Shown: positions 33,320-42,704, counted from the first letter of the stretch. The stretch: DNA of 64,000 nt from JADJPF01 sp964492845 (GCA_964492845.1 CAZBMZ010000003.1:124001-188000), one strand, 5' to 3'. Program-made: numbers and translations. The notes: generated by a model from the sequence alone, not told the origin.

Positions 33320-35014
33320 TTATTCTAAAATGCGTTGGCCTGTTTCTTGAGGCTTAACCATTATGGTCTTAAAGTCTGTAAGAAGTGCCATTCCAGCTTT
33401 AGCTTTTCTGGGACGAGTAACATTTTTTTTCTCTGTATATCTTACGGCTGCTAAATTTTCTTCTTTTGCTTTAGAAAAAAATGCTGCTAATGCTGCTGCT
33501 TCATAAATTGTCCGACTTGGTATTATACTACGCTGTGGATTACGAATTAATACATGAGAACCTGGATAATCCGCTGTATGAAGCCAAATATCCAAAGGTT
33601 TAGCTAGTTGAAAAGTTAATTGGTCATTGCCTTTATCATTGCGTCCAACAAGAATTTCATAACCATCAGAAGATAAATAGCAACGTAGTCCGCTAGGTAG
33701 AGAGGATTGTTTTTTATCTGTCTTTTTAACTACTTTGTTATCAAAAGGTTTATCTATATTGTCTAAGTCTAGTTCTGTTTCAGCCGCTAGTATTCTACTA
33801 AGTAGTTTTTTTTGCTTAGCTAACTCTTTTTCTGTGTCAGCTAGACGTTTGGCTACAGCTTGTTGACCCCGTTTAGCACGTTGATATTGCTTAAAATAAT
33901 CTTCTGCTAATTGTTTTGGAGATTTATTTTCTGTAGTAGCTAAACTTATTTCTTTTTGTTCTGGGTCAAAATAATCTATCAAAAAAAGCTTATTATTTTC
34001 CTTATGCAAAGTTCCTAGATTAGCTAAAAGTAACTCTCCTAAACGTTTATGTTTTTCAGCTTGGGAAAATTCTTTTTCTTCATCACCAAGTTTTTTTATT
34101 AGAGATTCTAGTTTAGTAATAGCTGATTTAGCTTTAGTCTTTAAGCTATTAAACCGATTTTGAAAAACTGTTAATTTTGCAAGTAAACTAAAATAGTTTT
34201 CAGTTGCTTCATTTAGGGATGAAAACTCTGTTGGTATCAGGTCTTTAGCTATAGATAAGTCTAAATAAGTTAAAATTAAATTCTTGCGAATATCTATCGT
34301 ACCAATAGACAGATTACTTAATAGTGCTAAAGCATAAATACGAGCCTGCTTTGGTTTAGATAATTCTTTTAGAATAGATTTTAATGCTTGAAAGGCAGGT
34401 TGGTTTGCAGCACGAAAAACAAGCTCTTTTACTAGAGTAGGGGAAAATCCACTTAATTTGCTGGCTAGTTCTGGTAATTTAGTAGTTTTAAGTAACTCAT
34501 TAAATTGATCTTCTGTTAGCTCTTTAGTTGGTAGTAAATTTTTTTCTAAAGGCAGTAAAGAAATATTTATATGCTCTGGAACTTCACGTAAACTAGCTAA
34601 ATAAGCATTGTCTACAAAAAGATGAGCATTAGCCGCACGTCCCATTAAATCTAGCAGTAAAGTTAAAGTTATTGGTTTTCCTGTAATATCAAAATTAGAA
34701 AAGTTAATTCTAATACGTCGTTCATCAGTTTCTTTTACTAGTTCAGTTAATGTTGCCCCAGTAAAATACTTACGCATAAAATTAGTCAAATGACTAGCAG
34801 AATGTTCTGTTGCTAAATTTTTAAGTTTATAAGTTAGAAAAAATGCAGGGCGGTTTGGAAGTAAAGAAAAATAAAGGCTTAAGTTATCTGAACGACGTAG
34901 ATTTACCAGAAACTCCATTGCCGAAGGTTCATATATTCGGCCAACTAACTGATTTGTAACTAATGGCACTGCTTCGCGTACAATCTGATCTAAAAGATAA
35001 TTTTCCAGTGCCAT
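33320..35014 (-). CDS. rqcH: NFACT protein, RqcH family
   Basis: A 564-aa protein with NFACT-N/fibronectin-binding-protein-A-like N-terminus, a central helix-hairpin-helix and coiled-coil part (about 270-420), and a C-terminal NFACT-R (DUF814) domain with W-L-H-T-A-D-Y-P-G-S-H-V-L-I-R-N and the A-A-A-L-A-A-F-F-S-K-A block. RqcH binds obstructed 50S subunits and adds C-terminal Ala tails to stalled peptides. Length equals the bacterial family norm. It lies 10 bp from the downstream end of the zinc-ribbon/RDD gene and is probably co-transcribed with it. Confidence 0.88.
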   Translation of the reverse strand: MALENYLLDQIVREAVPLVTNQLVGRIYEPSAMEFLVNLRRSDNLSLYFSLLPNRPAFFLTYKLKNLATEHSASHLTNFMRKYFTGATLTELVKETDERRIRINFSNFDITGKPITLTLLLDLMGRAANAHLFVDNAYLASLREVPEHINISLLPLEKNLLPTKELTEDQFNELLKTTKLPELASKLSGFSPTLVKELVFRAANQPAFQALKSILKELSKPKQARIYALALLSNLSIGTIDIRKNLILTYLDLSIAKDLIPTEFSSLNEATENYFSLLAKLTVFQNRFNSLKTKAKSAITKLESLIKKLGDEEKEFSQAEKHKRLGELLLANLGTLHKENNKLFLIDYFDPEQKEISLATTENKSPKQLAEDYFKQYQRAKRGQQAVAKRLADTEKELAKQKKLLSRILAAETELDLDNIDKPFDNKVVKKTDKKQSSLPSGLRCYLSSDGYEILVGRNDKGNDQLTFQLAKPLDIWLHTADYPGSHVLIRNPQRSIIPSRTIYEAAALAAFFSKAKEENLAAVRYTEKKNVTRPRKAKAGMALLTDFKTIMVKPQETGQRILE

Positions 35015-35024
35015 AATCTACTAT

Positions 35025-36443
35025 TTAATAATCACGTACTACCAAAGTACTAGAAACAATATCGTGCAAAGTGCGTTGTTCAGGGTCTAAAAACATCCAA
35101 AGAAAGCCTAGACCTACTAAGGCTACAGAAATAAAATAGCTAACACCTCGAAGTAGAGATTGAATAAAAGAGGGTGATTCAAAAGTATTGCTATTTACAA
35201 CTCTTGTGCCTACAAACATCATGCCAAAGGTACGAGCCGCAACAAATACCATCATGGTTAAATAAATTAAGCCAGTAAAAAAGCTAGTACCTGACAAAAT
35301 ATATATTATTCGTTGGTCAGAAAAATCAACTCCTAAAGTATAGCTAGTAGCCCAAAACATCGCACTGACTAACAAAATAATAAAAAGGTCTATTGTTGCA
35401 GCAATTAAACGTTGTGATTTATTAGGTCTTTCGCTTGAAAGAGTCCGGTTTTGTTCACAAACTGCTATTAATTCATCTAAGTAATTTGGCCCTGATTCAG
35501 ATTCCCTAATTACTCTTACAGGTTGTTGTTTTGGTTGCTCTATTGGCTGCTCTAGCAAGCTTTCTAAAACTGCTTCGGCTTCTTGTGCATTAACTTGTGG
35601 AATTTCTATTTCATCAGTTATAGGTAGTAAAACAGGAGCTTCTAGAATTTCTTCTATTATTACAGGTGCTACGGCTGTTGCTCCTACTGTTGGGGTAGAA
35701 ACTGTTTGTTGGGTTGATGTAGCCAGGGTTTTAACTACAGCAGAAGTAATTTTAGCTTTAACACTTGGAATTGTTGTTACTGTTTCAATTTCTGATTTAA
35801 TAATTGGAGCATTATTTACTTCTATACTAGGGTTAATAGCTAAAGAGCTAATATTATGTGTTTCAGTAGTAGCTTTAGCAATTTGTTGTGGTTGAGGGAG
35901 TGTTGAAGGACTATTTACAGTCTTACTTGCTGCTATTGCTGCTGCTGCACCTATATATTGCTGACGTTTTACAGCTATTTCCGAAGCACGTTGAACCCGT
36001 TTAAGTGCTGCTTCAACTACTGGATTACTAGTGCGATCTTCAGATTCAGCACTAGTATTAATACTATCGACACTAGTGCTAATATTACTAATAGCTAAAC
36101 CAGCATTGTTTATTGGGGGGTTAGTTTGTTGATAGCGTTGGGCTGCGGCTTCTAGTTCTGCTTGCAAACGTCCACGAGCTTCTTGCATATTGCGACGCTC
36201 TTTTACTTCTCGCACTTTAGCACTTAGTTCAGCACGCCAATTATTATTGGGGTTAGCAGCTTGTTGCTTAGTTTTCTCAGCCGTTTTATTTGCTGCTAAA
36301 GGAAATTCAATTAAAGTAGAACGTTCTAAAGAAGTCTCTTTAAGTTCTTTTGCTTCTTTAAGTTCTTTTGGAAATCTAAACCCACAGTATGGGCAAACAC
36401 TAGCTTTTTCGCTTTGTTCTTTAGCACATTTAATACACTTCAT
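35025..36443 (-). CDS. zinc-ribbon protein with C-terminal RDD membrane domain
   Basis: A 472-aa protein. The N-terminus is a zinc ribbon with C3-x2-C6 and C17-x2-C20. A long Ala/Thr/Gln-rich low-complexity linker (about 50-320) follows, then an RDD domain with several membrane helices (about 345-460), including R-L-I-A-A-T-I-D and R-x-F-G-M-M-F-V-G-T-R-V. Zinc ribbon plus RDD fusions are common in Acidobacteriota; RDD domains are linked to ion or osmotic stress handling, but function here is open. The ATG lacks a strong ribosome-binding site. Confidence 0.85.
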   Translation of the reverse strand: MKCIKCAKEQSEKASVCPYCGFRFPKELKEAKELKETSLERSTLIEFPLAANKTAEKTKQQAANPNNNWRAELSAKVREVKERRNMQEARGRLQAELEAAAQRYQQTNPPINNAGLAISNISTSVDSINTSAESEDRTSNPVVEAALKRVQRASEIAVKRQQYIGAAAAIAASKTVNSPSTLPQPQQIAKATTETHNISSLAINPSIEVNNAPIIKSEIETVTTIPSVKAKITSAVVKTLATSTQQTVSTPTVGATAVAPVIIEEILEAPVLLPITDEIEIPQVNAQEAEAVLESLLEQPIEQPKQQPVRVIRESESGPNYLDELIAVCEQNRTLSSERPNKSQRLIAATIDLFIILLVSAMFWATSYTLGVDFSDQRIIYILSGTSFFTGLIYLTMMVFVAARTFGMMFVGTRVVNSNTFESPSFIQSLLRGVSYFISVALVGLGFLWMFLDPEQRTLHDIVSSTLVVRDY

Positions 36444-36653
36444 GACTATATTTAGATTGACCCCTCAGAATCTAATATTTTTATTTTTTTGGGCAGATTT
36501 TTTTGAATTCTTGGTGAATTTATATGAGTCTCTAAGATGAGCAAACTATAACAAAAGCTTTTGTCAAGATCAACCGTCTTGTACAATTAAAAGTTGTATC
36601 TATAAGGATATAATCTATATATAGTTGATACATAACAGTTAAAGTGGAAAATT

Positions 36654-36690
36654 AAAAAAGATCAGAAAGCTAGCTTTTAACTTTCTGATC
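36654..36690 (-). terminator. intrinsic terminator (minus strand)
   Basis: A 10-bp perfect stem GATCAGAAAG/CTTTCTGATC (36660-36669, 36681-36690), followed on the minus strand by TTTTTT (36659-36654). It ends the transcript of the gene at 36728-38074. The rest of 36444-36653 is AT-rich, with no gene seen. Confidence 0.85.
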
Positions 36691-36727
36691 TGGTTAGGCT
36701 GATCACTGTAAAAACTTACTAGTAAAT

Positions 36728-38074
36728 TTAATTTACGGATCCATCATAGATGTTATTATCTGGTGCTTTAGGTTTACTATTTGGTAAAGGTGTCAAATCT
36801 GGAGCTAAGTTTGGGTCTGCTAAAGGTAAATCAGCAATTTCTCGGGTTTTAACTTTTAGATCCTCTTTATTAATATCAAACATACGGACAAACTTTGATT
36901 CCTGATAATCTTTAGCCGAAATTACAAATTCGTATTTTCCTTCTTGTTTAGGTGCAAGTTCTGCTGGTTCCAAGCTAACTATCTTTTTATCTGTTAAACG
37001 TACATCCTCACGTTTGGTAAGTAAAAATTCTAGCTGTATTTGACTTACAGTTTCTTGGGAAAGATTAGTAACTACCCCGCTAAAAGTAACCGTATTTTCT
37101 GTTTGATTAACAAAATAACGATATTCTTTTAATGAAACCGATGGTATTACTCTATTAACTAACCTTAGCTTTACAGCAATATGTGGAGGTAACTTTTCCC
37201 CAATGGTATTACGTAAGTTTGGAACAGAATAAACTATACCAACAAAAATCCCAAATAAAACAAAAATAGGTACTGTCCACAAAATAAGAGATTTAACCCT
37301 AGCAGCCTTGGTTTTAACTTCTGGAATAGGGTCAGAAAATTGATTAATGCTATTAAAAAGCGGCATTTCAACAGGTTTATTAGCTGATTGAGAATTTTCT
37401 AAAATAACATCTTCAATAGCTTGAGTTTGAGGAGTAGAGCTTTCTAAATCTACCTTCTTAGTGTCAGATGCTTTGGCTAACTCTATGGGTTTTTCTGCCC
37501 AAGAAGATGCTTTTACTTGCTCAGTAATTTTGTTTGTTAAAAACTCATTATTTTTATTATTTTCTGAAACTTCTATTTTAGTAGCCGCTTGTTGAATAGG
37601 TGTTGAATCTACTTTTTTAAGCTCTGTTTTGACACTTTCAATGGCAGGGTTAACTGTAGGGTTAACTTCGGTTTCTTTAGCAACTTCTTTAGCAACTTCT
37701 TTAAGAATTTCTTGTACTACTTTATCTGAGGTTTTTGCAGTAGTTTCTGTTGGATTTACTTTATTTATATTTTCTGATGCTAACTTAATTGTTGCATTAG
37801 TTGGTGTTTTTTCACTATTTGCTATACTTGCTAAACTTGCAGTCTGATTTGATGATATAGAAGGTTGAGAAGCTAGGGTTAAAGGCTTTGTGTCTGATAA
37901 ACTAGAAGCTTGTTCTACTATTCCAGCATTTTTATCTAATTTGTCAGTAAGAGGTGTAGCTAATAAGTCAGTGTTGAGAGAGCGTTTTTTAGCAGAAGGG
38001 ACTTGTTCTAAATTACCAGTAGTTCTACTACTTTTAAGAGCTTTTGTTTCGCTATGTTTAGGGTTTTCTTTCAT
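36728..38074 (-). CDS. single-pass membrane protein with C-terminal FxLYD/DUF2393-like domain
   Basis: A 448-aa protein. The first 250 residues are a low-complexity, Ser/Thr/Lys/Asn-rich cytoplasmic region. One transmembrane helix follows near 262-282, then an extracytoplasmic beta-sandwich-like domain (about 305-410) with V-T-F-S-G-V-V-T-N-L-S-Q-E-T-V and a later E-G-K-Y-E-F-V-I-S. This resembles FxLYD/DUF2393-type domains that handle added carboxyl groups or protein contacts. The C-terminal tail is Pro-rich. No firm function. Together with 35025-36443 it shows the long disordered linkers typical of the region. Confidence 0.7.
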   Translation of the reverse strand: MKENPKHSETKALKSSRTTGNLEQVPSAKKRSLNTDLLATPLTDKLDKNAGIVEQASSLSDTKPLTLASQPSISSNQTASLASIANSEKTPTNATIKLASENINKVNPTETTAKTSDKVVQEILKEVAKEVAKETEVNPTVNPAIESVKTELKKVDSTPIQQAATKIEVSENNKNNEFLTNKITEQVKASSWAEKPIELAKASDTKKVDLESSTPQTQAIEDVILENSQSANKPVEMPLFNSINQFSDPIPEVKTKAARVKSLILWTVPIFVLFGIFVGIVYSVPNLRNTIGEKLPPHIAVKLRLVNRVIPSVSLKEYRYFVNQTENTVTFSGVVTNLSQETVSQIQLEFLLTKREDVRLTDKKIVSLEPAELAPKQEGKYEFVISAKDYQESKFVRMFDINKEDLKVKTREIADLPLADPNLAPDLTPLPNSKPKAPDNNIYDGSVN

Positions 38075-38123
38075 AACTTTTTAATCCTAAGTTAGGTTCT
38101 AAAAATCTAATGTCTTAAACAAC

Positions 38124-38624
38124 TTAGTAGTCAATGCGCTTGACTAAACTTTCTAAAATTAAATTTTCCCAAATACCTTTTGATTCACATACTACCCAAG
38201 TGCTACCTGTCATCGTCTGTCTTTCGCCTTCAATTTTAGCACTAACGCTTATTTTTGAACGCGATGGATCTAATGGTTCTATCACCATTTGTAGTGTATG
38301 GCGACCACGTGACCAATTACGAGATTCAATTGCTGGACAACTAGAAAAATGCTCTAGTTGGCTAACTGTAAGTGTGCCTTTGGTAAAGATGACTGGTTTT
38401 GCTACCAAGATGCCTTCTTCTTTTTTGGATTTTTCTGTATCTAAATCAATATTCATATCTTTCAACATTGCTATGGTTGCTTCTACTACTACATCTCTAG
38501 GCGAAGTAGCTGTATAAGGATTAGGTAATAAACCTTTTTCTTTTGGTTTGTCAAAATTAATTTGTGCAATACAAATGTTAACACTCAGAAAAAGCACTAC
38601 AATAAATATACCAATTTTACCCAT
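38124..38624 (-). CDS. secreted hypothetical protein
   Basis: A 166-aa protein with a clear signal peptide (residues 1-20, ending N-I-C-I-A) and a mature domain with two Cys (S-S-C-P-A and V-V-C-E-S) that could form a disulfide. The mature part alternates strands and short helices (P-R-D-V-V-V-E-A-T-I-A-M-L-K, then T-L-Q-M-V-I-E-P-L) and might resemble BamC/lipoprotein-like folds, but no family is assigned. It lies 49 bp upstream of the membrane protein gene on the same strand. Confidence 0.65.
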   Translation of the reverse strand: MGKIGIFIVVLFLSVNICIAQINFDKPKEKGLLPNPYTATSPRDVVVEATIAMLKDMNIDLDTEKSKKEEGILVAKPVIFTKGTLTVSQLEHFSSCPAIESRNWSRGRHTLQMVIEPLDPSRSKISVSAKIEGERQTMTGSTWVVCESKGIWENLILESLVKRIDY

Positions 38625-39037
38625 ATAAAATATCCTTCAGCTTTATAAAATTAATGTTAGAGTAACAGTCTAGCACTGGGCTTTCAAGTTAGTTATGAGG
38701 AATTTTAGTTTAACTAATTTGTCTTGGTTTAATATTAGAAAATAATGAAGTTAGTAAAGTAAAATAACAATATATAACTTTCTCATATAATAACCATCTT
38801 TATAGAGATGTTTATTATATGATTCGTAAATTGTTATAAGTATTTATCTGCTTAACTTATTGTCATTTATAGCCAAAAAGTACTTGCTGGAAATAGCGGA
38901 ATAATTTCCAGCAAAAACTATAATTTCAGCGAAAATTCGCTTGACGTGAAATTTCGTTTTGCTTATATTAGGTCGATATTCTCATGATAAAATTTTATAA
39001 CCTTGCAATTTGTTGAAAGGAAAGGTGTATCTAACTT
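38625..39037. other. intergenic region upstream of the glyoxylate-shunt operon
   Basis: 413 bp, no gene. From left to right: AT-rich DNA; an 11-bp perfect hairpin TTGCTGGAAAT/ATTTCCAGCAA (38884-38894, 38904-38914) ending in AAAA; the palindrome AGCGAA-AA-TTCGCT (38928-38941); and the aceB promoter. AAAGGAAAGG near 39017-39026 is the ribosome-binding region. Confidence 0.6.
38941..38969 (+). promoter_or_regulatory. sigma70 promoter of aceB-aceA with overlapping palindrome
   Basis: TTGACG (38941-38946), a 17-bp spacer, TATATT (38964-38969). Transcription would begin near 38976, giving a leader of about 60 nt. The palindrome AGCGAAAATTCGCT (38928-38941) abuts the -35 box, where a repressor or activator of the shunt could bind. 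Confidence 0.65.
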
Positions 39038-40669
39038 ATGGGACAAGAAAGTCAAACCCAAACAGATAAACAAAAACAGTTAAATCAACTATTGCAAGAA
39101 GAAAAAATTGCAGTTCTAGCACCTATTAGCATAGAGTTTGCTGAAATTCTTACCCCAGAAGCCCTTAAATTTGTTGCCAAATTAGTAAGAAGTTTTTCTA
39201 CTAGACGAGAAGAACTTTTAGCCAATCGATTAGTTAGGCAAACTGAGCTAGACAATGGAAAAATGCCGGATTTTCTACCTGAAACGGCTGAAATTCGCAC
39301 TAATGATTGGCAAGTTGCACCACTTCCCAATGACCTGCAAGATCGACGAGTTGAAATTACTGGCCCAGTAGATAGAAAAATGATCATCAATGCCTTAAAT
39401 TCTGGTGCTAAAGTCTTTATGGCTGATTTTGAAGATTCACACTCGCCAACCTGGGATGCAACAATCCAAGGTCAGATCAATTTAAGAGATGCTATTAATG
39501 GCACTATTACTTATAAAAGTCCAGAAGGTAAACAATATAAATTAAATAAAGATAGAGCAGTTTTAATGGTACGTCCTAGGGGATGGCACCTGTTGGAAAA
39601 AAATGTTTTAATTGATGGCAAGCAAATTTCTGCCTCAATGCTTGATTTTGGACTGTTTTTCTACCACAATGCCAAAAATTTAATAGCTCAAGGTAGCGGG
39701 CCTTATTTTTATCTTCCTAAAATGGAAAGTCATTTAGAAGCAAGACTTTGGAATGATATTTTTATAATGGCTCAAGACTCTCTTTCCATTGCTCAAGGCA
39801 CAATTAAAGCTACAGTTTTAATTGAAACAATTTTGGCTGCTTTTGAAATGGATGAAATTTTATATGAGCTAAAAGAACATTCCTCCGGGCTTAATTGTGG
39901 ACGCTGGGACTATATTTTTAGTTTTATTAAAAAATTCCGCAATCATTCAGATTTTATCTTACCTGATCGTGCGTTAGTGACTATGACAACGCATTTTCTT
40001 CGTAGCTATTCTTTATTGCTAATCAAAACTTGTCATCGTCGTAGAGTCCATGCAATGGGCGGTATGGCTGCACAAATTCCAATAAAAAATAATGAAGAAG
40101 CAAATAACATTGCAATTGGAAAAGTTCGTGCAGATAAAAAACGAGAAGTCACCGATGGACACGATGGAACTTGGGTTGCTCATCCTGGACTAGTCCCTAT
40201 TGCAATGGAAGAATTTAGCTGTATGACTACTGCTAATCAAATTGAACGATCAAGAGACGACGTTGAGATAGCTGCAAAAGATTTATTAACCGTTCCTACA
40301 GGCAATATTACTTTATCAGGATTAAGAACAAATATTAATGTTGGGATGCTTTATCTAGAGTCCTGGTTAAAGGGTTTAGGATGTGTTCCGCTTTATAACT
40401 TAATGGAAGATGCTGCAACAGCAGAAATCTCACGCGCACAAGTTTGGCAATGGGTTAAACACGCTGCTAAGCTAGACGATGGACAACCAATTACAAAAGA
40501 ATTAGTTAAACAAATTTTGGCCGATGAATTAGAAAAAATAAAAACTTCTGTTGGAGAGGAAAACTTTTCTGCTGGCAAATATAGCCTAGCAGGGGAAATT
40601 TTCCAAAAAATTTCTACAAATGATGAGTTTGTAGATTTTCTTACTTTACCTGCTTACGAATTTATATAG
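39038..40669 (+). CDS. aceB: malate synthase A
   Basis: A 543-aa malate synthase of the A type: acetyl-CoA plus glyoxylate gives malate and CoA. Recognisable blocks are F-M-A-D-F-E-D-S-H-S-P-T-W, R-P-R-G-W-H-L, T-V-L-I-E-T-I-L-A-A-F, N-C-G-R-W-D-Y-I-F-S, M-G-G-M-A-A-Q-I-P, and D-G-H-D-G-T-W-V-A-H-P. Length matches the A isoform, not the longer G isoform. First gene of an operon with isocitrate lyase, whose chosen start lies 23 bp after its stop. The shunt allows growth on acetate or fatty acids. Confidence 0.97.
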   Translation: MGQESQTQTDKQKQLNQLLQEEKIAVLAPISIEFAEILTPEALKFVAKLVRSFSTRREELLANRLVRQTELDNGKMPDFLPETAEIRTNDWQVAPLPNDLQDRRVEITGPVDRKMIINALNSGAKVFMADFEDSHSPTWDATIQGQINLRDAINGTITYKSPEGKQYKLNKDRAVLMVRPRGWHLLEKNVLIDGKQISASMLDFGLFFYHNAKNLIAQGSGPYFYLPKMESHLEARLWNDIFIMAQDSLSIAQGTIKATVLIETILAAFEMDEILYELKEHSSGLNCGRWDYIFSFIKKFRNHSDFILPDRALVTMTTHFLRSYSLLLIKTCHRRRVHAMGGMAAQIPIKNNEEANNIAIGKVRADKKREVTDGHDGTWVAHPGLVPIAMEEFSCMTTANQIERSRDDVEIAAKDLLTVPTGNITLSGLRTNINVGMLYLESWLKGLGCVPLYNLMEDAATAEISRAQVWQWVKHAAKLDDGQPITKELVKQILADELEKIKTSVGEENFSAGKYSLAGEIFQKISTNDEFVDFLTLPAYEFI

Positions 40670-40692
40670 AAATTATGAAAGGGCATTTTTTT

Positions 40693-42015
40693 ATGAGTAA
40701 TTTAGATAAACTTAAACAAGAAGCTAATTTATTAGAACAAACTTGGAAAACTGATCCACGTTGGAAGGGTATTACTAGAACTTATAGTGCTAGTGATGTT
40801 GTTCGTCTACGTGGTTCTATGAGAATTAATTATACTTTAGCAGAAGTAGGATCTAAGAAGCTGTGGGATTTACTCCATTCAGAAGATTATGTAGCTGCAT
40901 TAGGTGCATTAACTGGTAATCAAGCCGTTCAACAAGTCCGAGCAGGCTTAAAAGCCATTTATTTAAGTGGCTGGCAAGTTGCAGCAGATGCTAACAATGC
41001 AGGCCAAATGTATCCAGACCAAAGCCTTTATCCTGCTGATAGCGTTCCAAATGTAGTACGTAAAATTAATAATTCCTTAACAAGAGCCGATCAAATTCAA
41101 CATTCTAAAGGAAAAGATGATGTTTATTGGTTTGCCCCAATTGTTGCTGATGCTGAAGCTGGTTTTGGTGGTTCATTAAACGCTTTTGAACTTATGAAAG
41201 GAATGATTGATGCTGGTGCTTCAGGTGTACACTGGGAAGATCAATTAGCGTCTGCCAAAAAATGTGGTCATATGGGCGGTAAAGTCCTAGTTCCAACCAC
41301 AGAATTTATTCAAAAATTAATGGCAGCACGCCTTGCTAGCGATGTTTTAGGTGTTCCTACAATAGTAGTTGCTAGAACAGATGCTAATGGCGCACATTTA
41401 ATTACAAGTGACATAGACCCACGCGACCAAAAATTCTTAACAGGCGAACGCACAGCAGAAGGTTACTATCGTATGCGTGGCGGCTTGGATGCTGCAATTG
41501 CTCGTGGGCTGGCTTATGCTCCTTATGCTGATATGATTTGGTGTGAAACCTCTTCACCTAACATTGAAGAAGCTAAAAGATTTGCCGAAAGCATTCATGA
41601 AAAATTCCCTGGAAAATTATTAGCTTATAACTGTTCACCTTCCTTTAATTGGAAACTAAAGCTAGATAATGCCTCCATTGCTAAATTCCAAAAAGAATTA
41701 GGTGCAATGGGCTATAAATTCCAGTTTATTACCCTAGCAGGTTTCCATGCTCTAAATTACTCAATGTTTGAACTAGCTAGAAACTACCGTGATACAGGAA
41801 TGAGTGCTTATGCAGAGTTTCAAGCTAATGAATTTGCTGGCGAAGCTAATGGTTATACAGCAACAAAGCACCAAGAATTTGTTGGCACAGGCTATTTTGA
41901 TGAAGTTGCACAAGTTATTTCTGGTGGCGAAGCATCAACGTTAGCCCTAGTTGGTTCTACAGAAGAAGAGCAATTTCACGAAAATGCGGAAGTAGTTGAA
42001 GCAGCAGCAAAATAA
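40693..42015 (+). CDS. aceA: isocitrate lyase
   Basis: A 440-aa isocitrate lyase, splitting isocitrate into glyoxylate and succinate. The catalytic loop is K-K-C191-G-H-M-G-G-K, with T-R-T-Y-S-A-S-D-V-V-R-L-R-G-S near the N-terminus, V-A-D-A-E-A-G-F-G-G, and Y-N-C-S-P-S-F-N-W. ATG 40693 is preferred because AAAGGG lies 9 nt upstream; ATG 40675 would put this box inside the gene and add six residues. Second gene of the aceBA operon, followed by a strong terminator. Confidence 0.97.
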   Translation: MSNLDKLKQEANLLEQTWKTDPRWKGITRTYSASDVVRLRGSMRINYTLAEVGSKKLWDLLHSEDYVAALGALTGNQAVQQVRAGLKAIYLSGWQVAADANNAGQMYPDQSLYPADSVPNVVRKINNSLTRADQIQHSKGKDDVYWFAPIVADAEAGFGGSLNAFELMKGMIDAGASGVHWEDQLASAKKCGHMGGKVLVPTTEFIQKLMAARLASDVLGVPTIVVARTDANGAHLITSDIDPRDQKFLTGERTAEGYYRMRGGLDAAIARGLAYAPYADMIWCETSSPNIEEAKRFAESIHEKFPGKLLAYNCSPSFNWKLKLDNASIAKFQKELGAMGYKFQFITLAGFHALNYSMFELARNYRDTGMSAYAEFQANEFAGEANGYTATKHQEFVGTGYFDEVAQVISGGEASTLALVGSTEEEQFHENAEVVEAAAK

Positions 42016-42040
42016 ATTCTTAAAGTAAATTTTCTTTTAC

Positions 42041-42070
42041 AAAAGGCAAGTCCATAAGGTCTTGCCTTTT
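42041..42070 (+). terminator. intrinsic terminator of aceBA
   Basis: Perfect 10-bp stem AAAAGGCAAG/CTTGCCTTTT (42041-42050, 42061-42070) with a 10-nt loop, followed by ATGTTTTT. Confidence 0.85.
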
Positions 42071-42109
42071 ATGTTTTTACCGGGTTTAGCTGTGTTTAGT
42101 CGCTAAATT

Positions 42110-42138
42110 TTGACAAAGTAACTATGAGGTAGTATAAA
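42110..42138 (+). promoter_or_regulatory. consensus sigma70 promoter of the second toxin-antitoxin operon
   Basis: TTGACA (42110-42115), 17-bp spacer, TATAAA (42133-42138). Expected transcription start is 42143-42147, at the antitoxin ATG (42145), which predicts a leaderless mRNA. Confidence 0.8.
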
Positions 42139-42146
42139 AGTAGTAT
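42129..42146. promoter_or_regulatory. putative antitoxin operator: GTAGTAT direct repeats
   Basis: GTAGTAT occurs at 42129-42135 and 42140-42146, exactly 11 bp apart, about one helical turn, overlapping the -10 box and start codon. Ribbon-helix-helix repressors bind such tandem half-sites, so autoregulation is likely. Confidence 0.5.
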
Positions 42147-42375
42147 GAAAATAAAAACATCGATAACTATATCAGAAGAAATACTAAATTCTGTGGATAA
42201 ATACACAGGGGAAAAGAAAAATAGGTCAGAGTTTATAGAAAAAGCAATAAGAAGCTATATAAACCAATTGATAAGGGACGAGCAGAATGCTAAAGATTTA
42301 GAAATACTGAACAATAATGCAGAAAGGCTAAACCAAGAAGCGGAAGAAGTATTAATGTATCAGGTGGAATTGTGA
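42145..42375 (+). CDS. ribbon-helix-helix antitoxin
   Basis: A 76-aa protein. The N-terminal ribbon-helix-helix motif (K-T-S-I-T-I-S-E-E-I-L-N-S-V-D-K-Y, then R-S-E-F-I-E-K-A-I-R-S-Y) binds DNA as a dimer. The acidic helical tail (residues 45-76) would wrap the toxin. Its stop overlaps the toxin start (GTGA). No Shine-Dalgarno; promoter spacing suggests leaderless translation. Confidence 0.88.
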   Translation: MKIKTSITISEEILNSVDKYTGEKKNRSEFIEKAIRSYINQLIRDEQNAKDLEILNNNAERLNQEAEEVLMYQVEL

Positions 42376-42704
42376 AAAGAGGCGAGCTTTACTTAGTAGT
42401 AAATCCATCTAGTAGAGATCCAAAAAAACAAAGAGTTTTTGTTATAGCAAGTCGTCAAGTATTGATAGATTCTAAGTTTTCTACAGTGATGTGTGCGCCA
42501 GTTTATACTGCTAGGGATGGCTTATCTACACAAGTTGATATTGGTATTAATGAAGGTCTTAAGCATGATTGCTCTATCCATTGTGATGAGTTAATTAGTC
42601 TTCCTAAGTCTTTTCTTAGTAATTATGTGGGTTGCCTTTCCTTTGCAAAAATTGACGAATTAAATAAGGCTTTGCTTATTGCTTTAGAGATTCCACATCC
42701 ATAA
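42372..42704 (+). CDS. MazF/PemK family mRNA interferase toxin
   Basis: A 110-aa toxin: K-R-G-E-L-Y-L-V-V-N-P at the N-terminus, K-K-Q-R-V-F-V-I-A-S, V-M-C-A-P-V-Y-T-A-R, and the conserved D-C-S-I-H-C-D-E-L-I-S-L-P-K followed by G-C-L-S. GTG start overlaps the antitoxin stop by 4 nt (GTGA), a standard coupling. Distinct in sequence from the first toxin at 4862-5197. It likely cleaves mRNA when the antitoxin is degraded. Confidence 0.88.
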   Translation: MKRGELYLVVNPSSRDPKKQRVFVIASRQVLIDSKFSTVMCAPVYTARDGLSTQVDIGINEGLKHDCSIHCDELISLPKSFLSNYVGCLSFAKIDELNKALLIALEIPHP

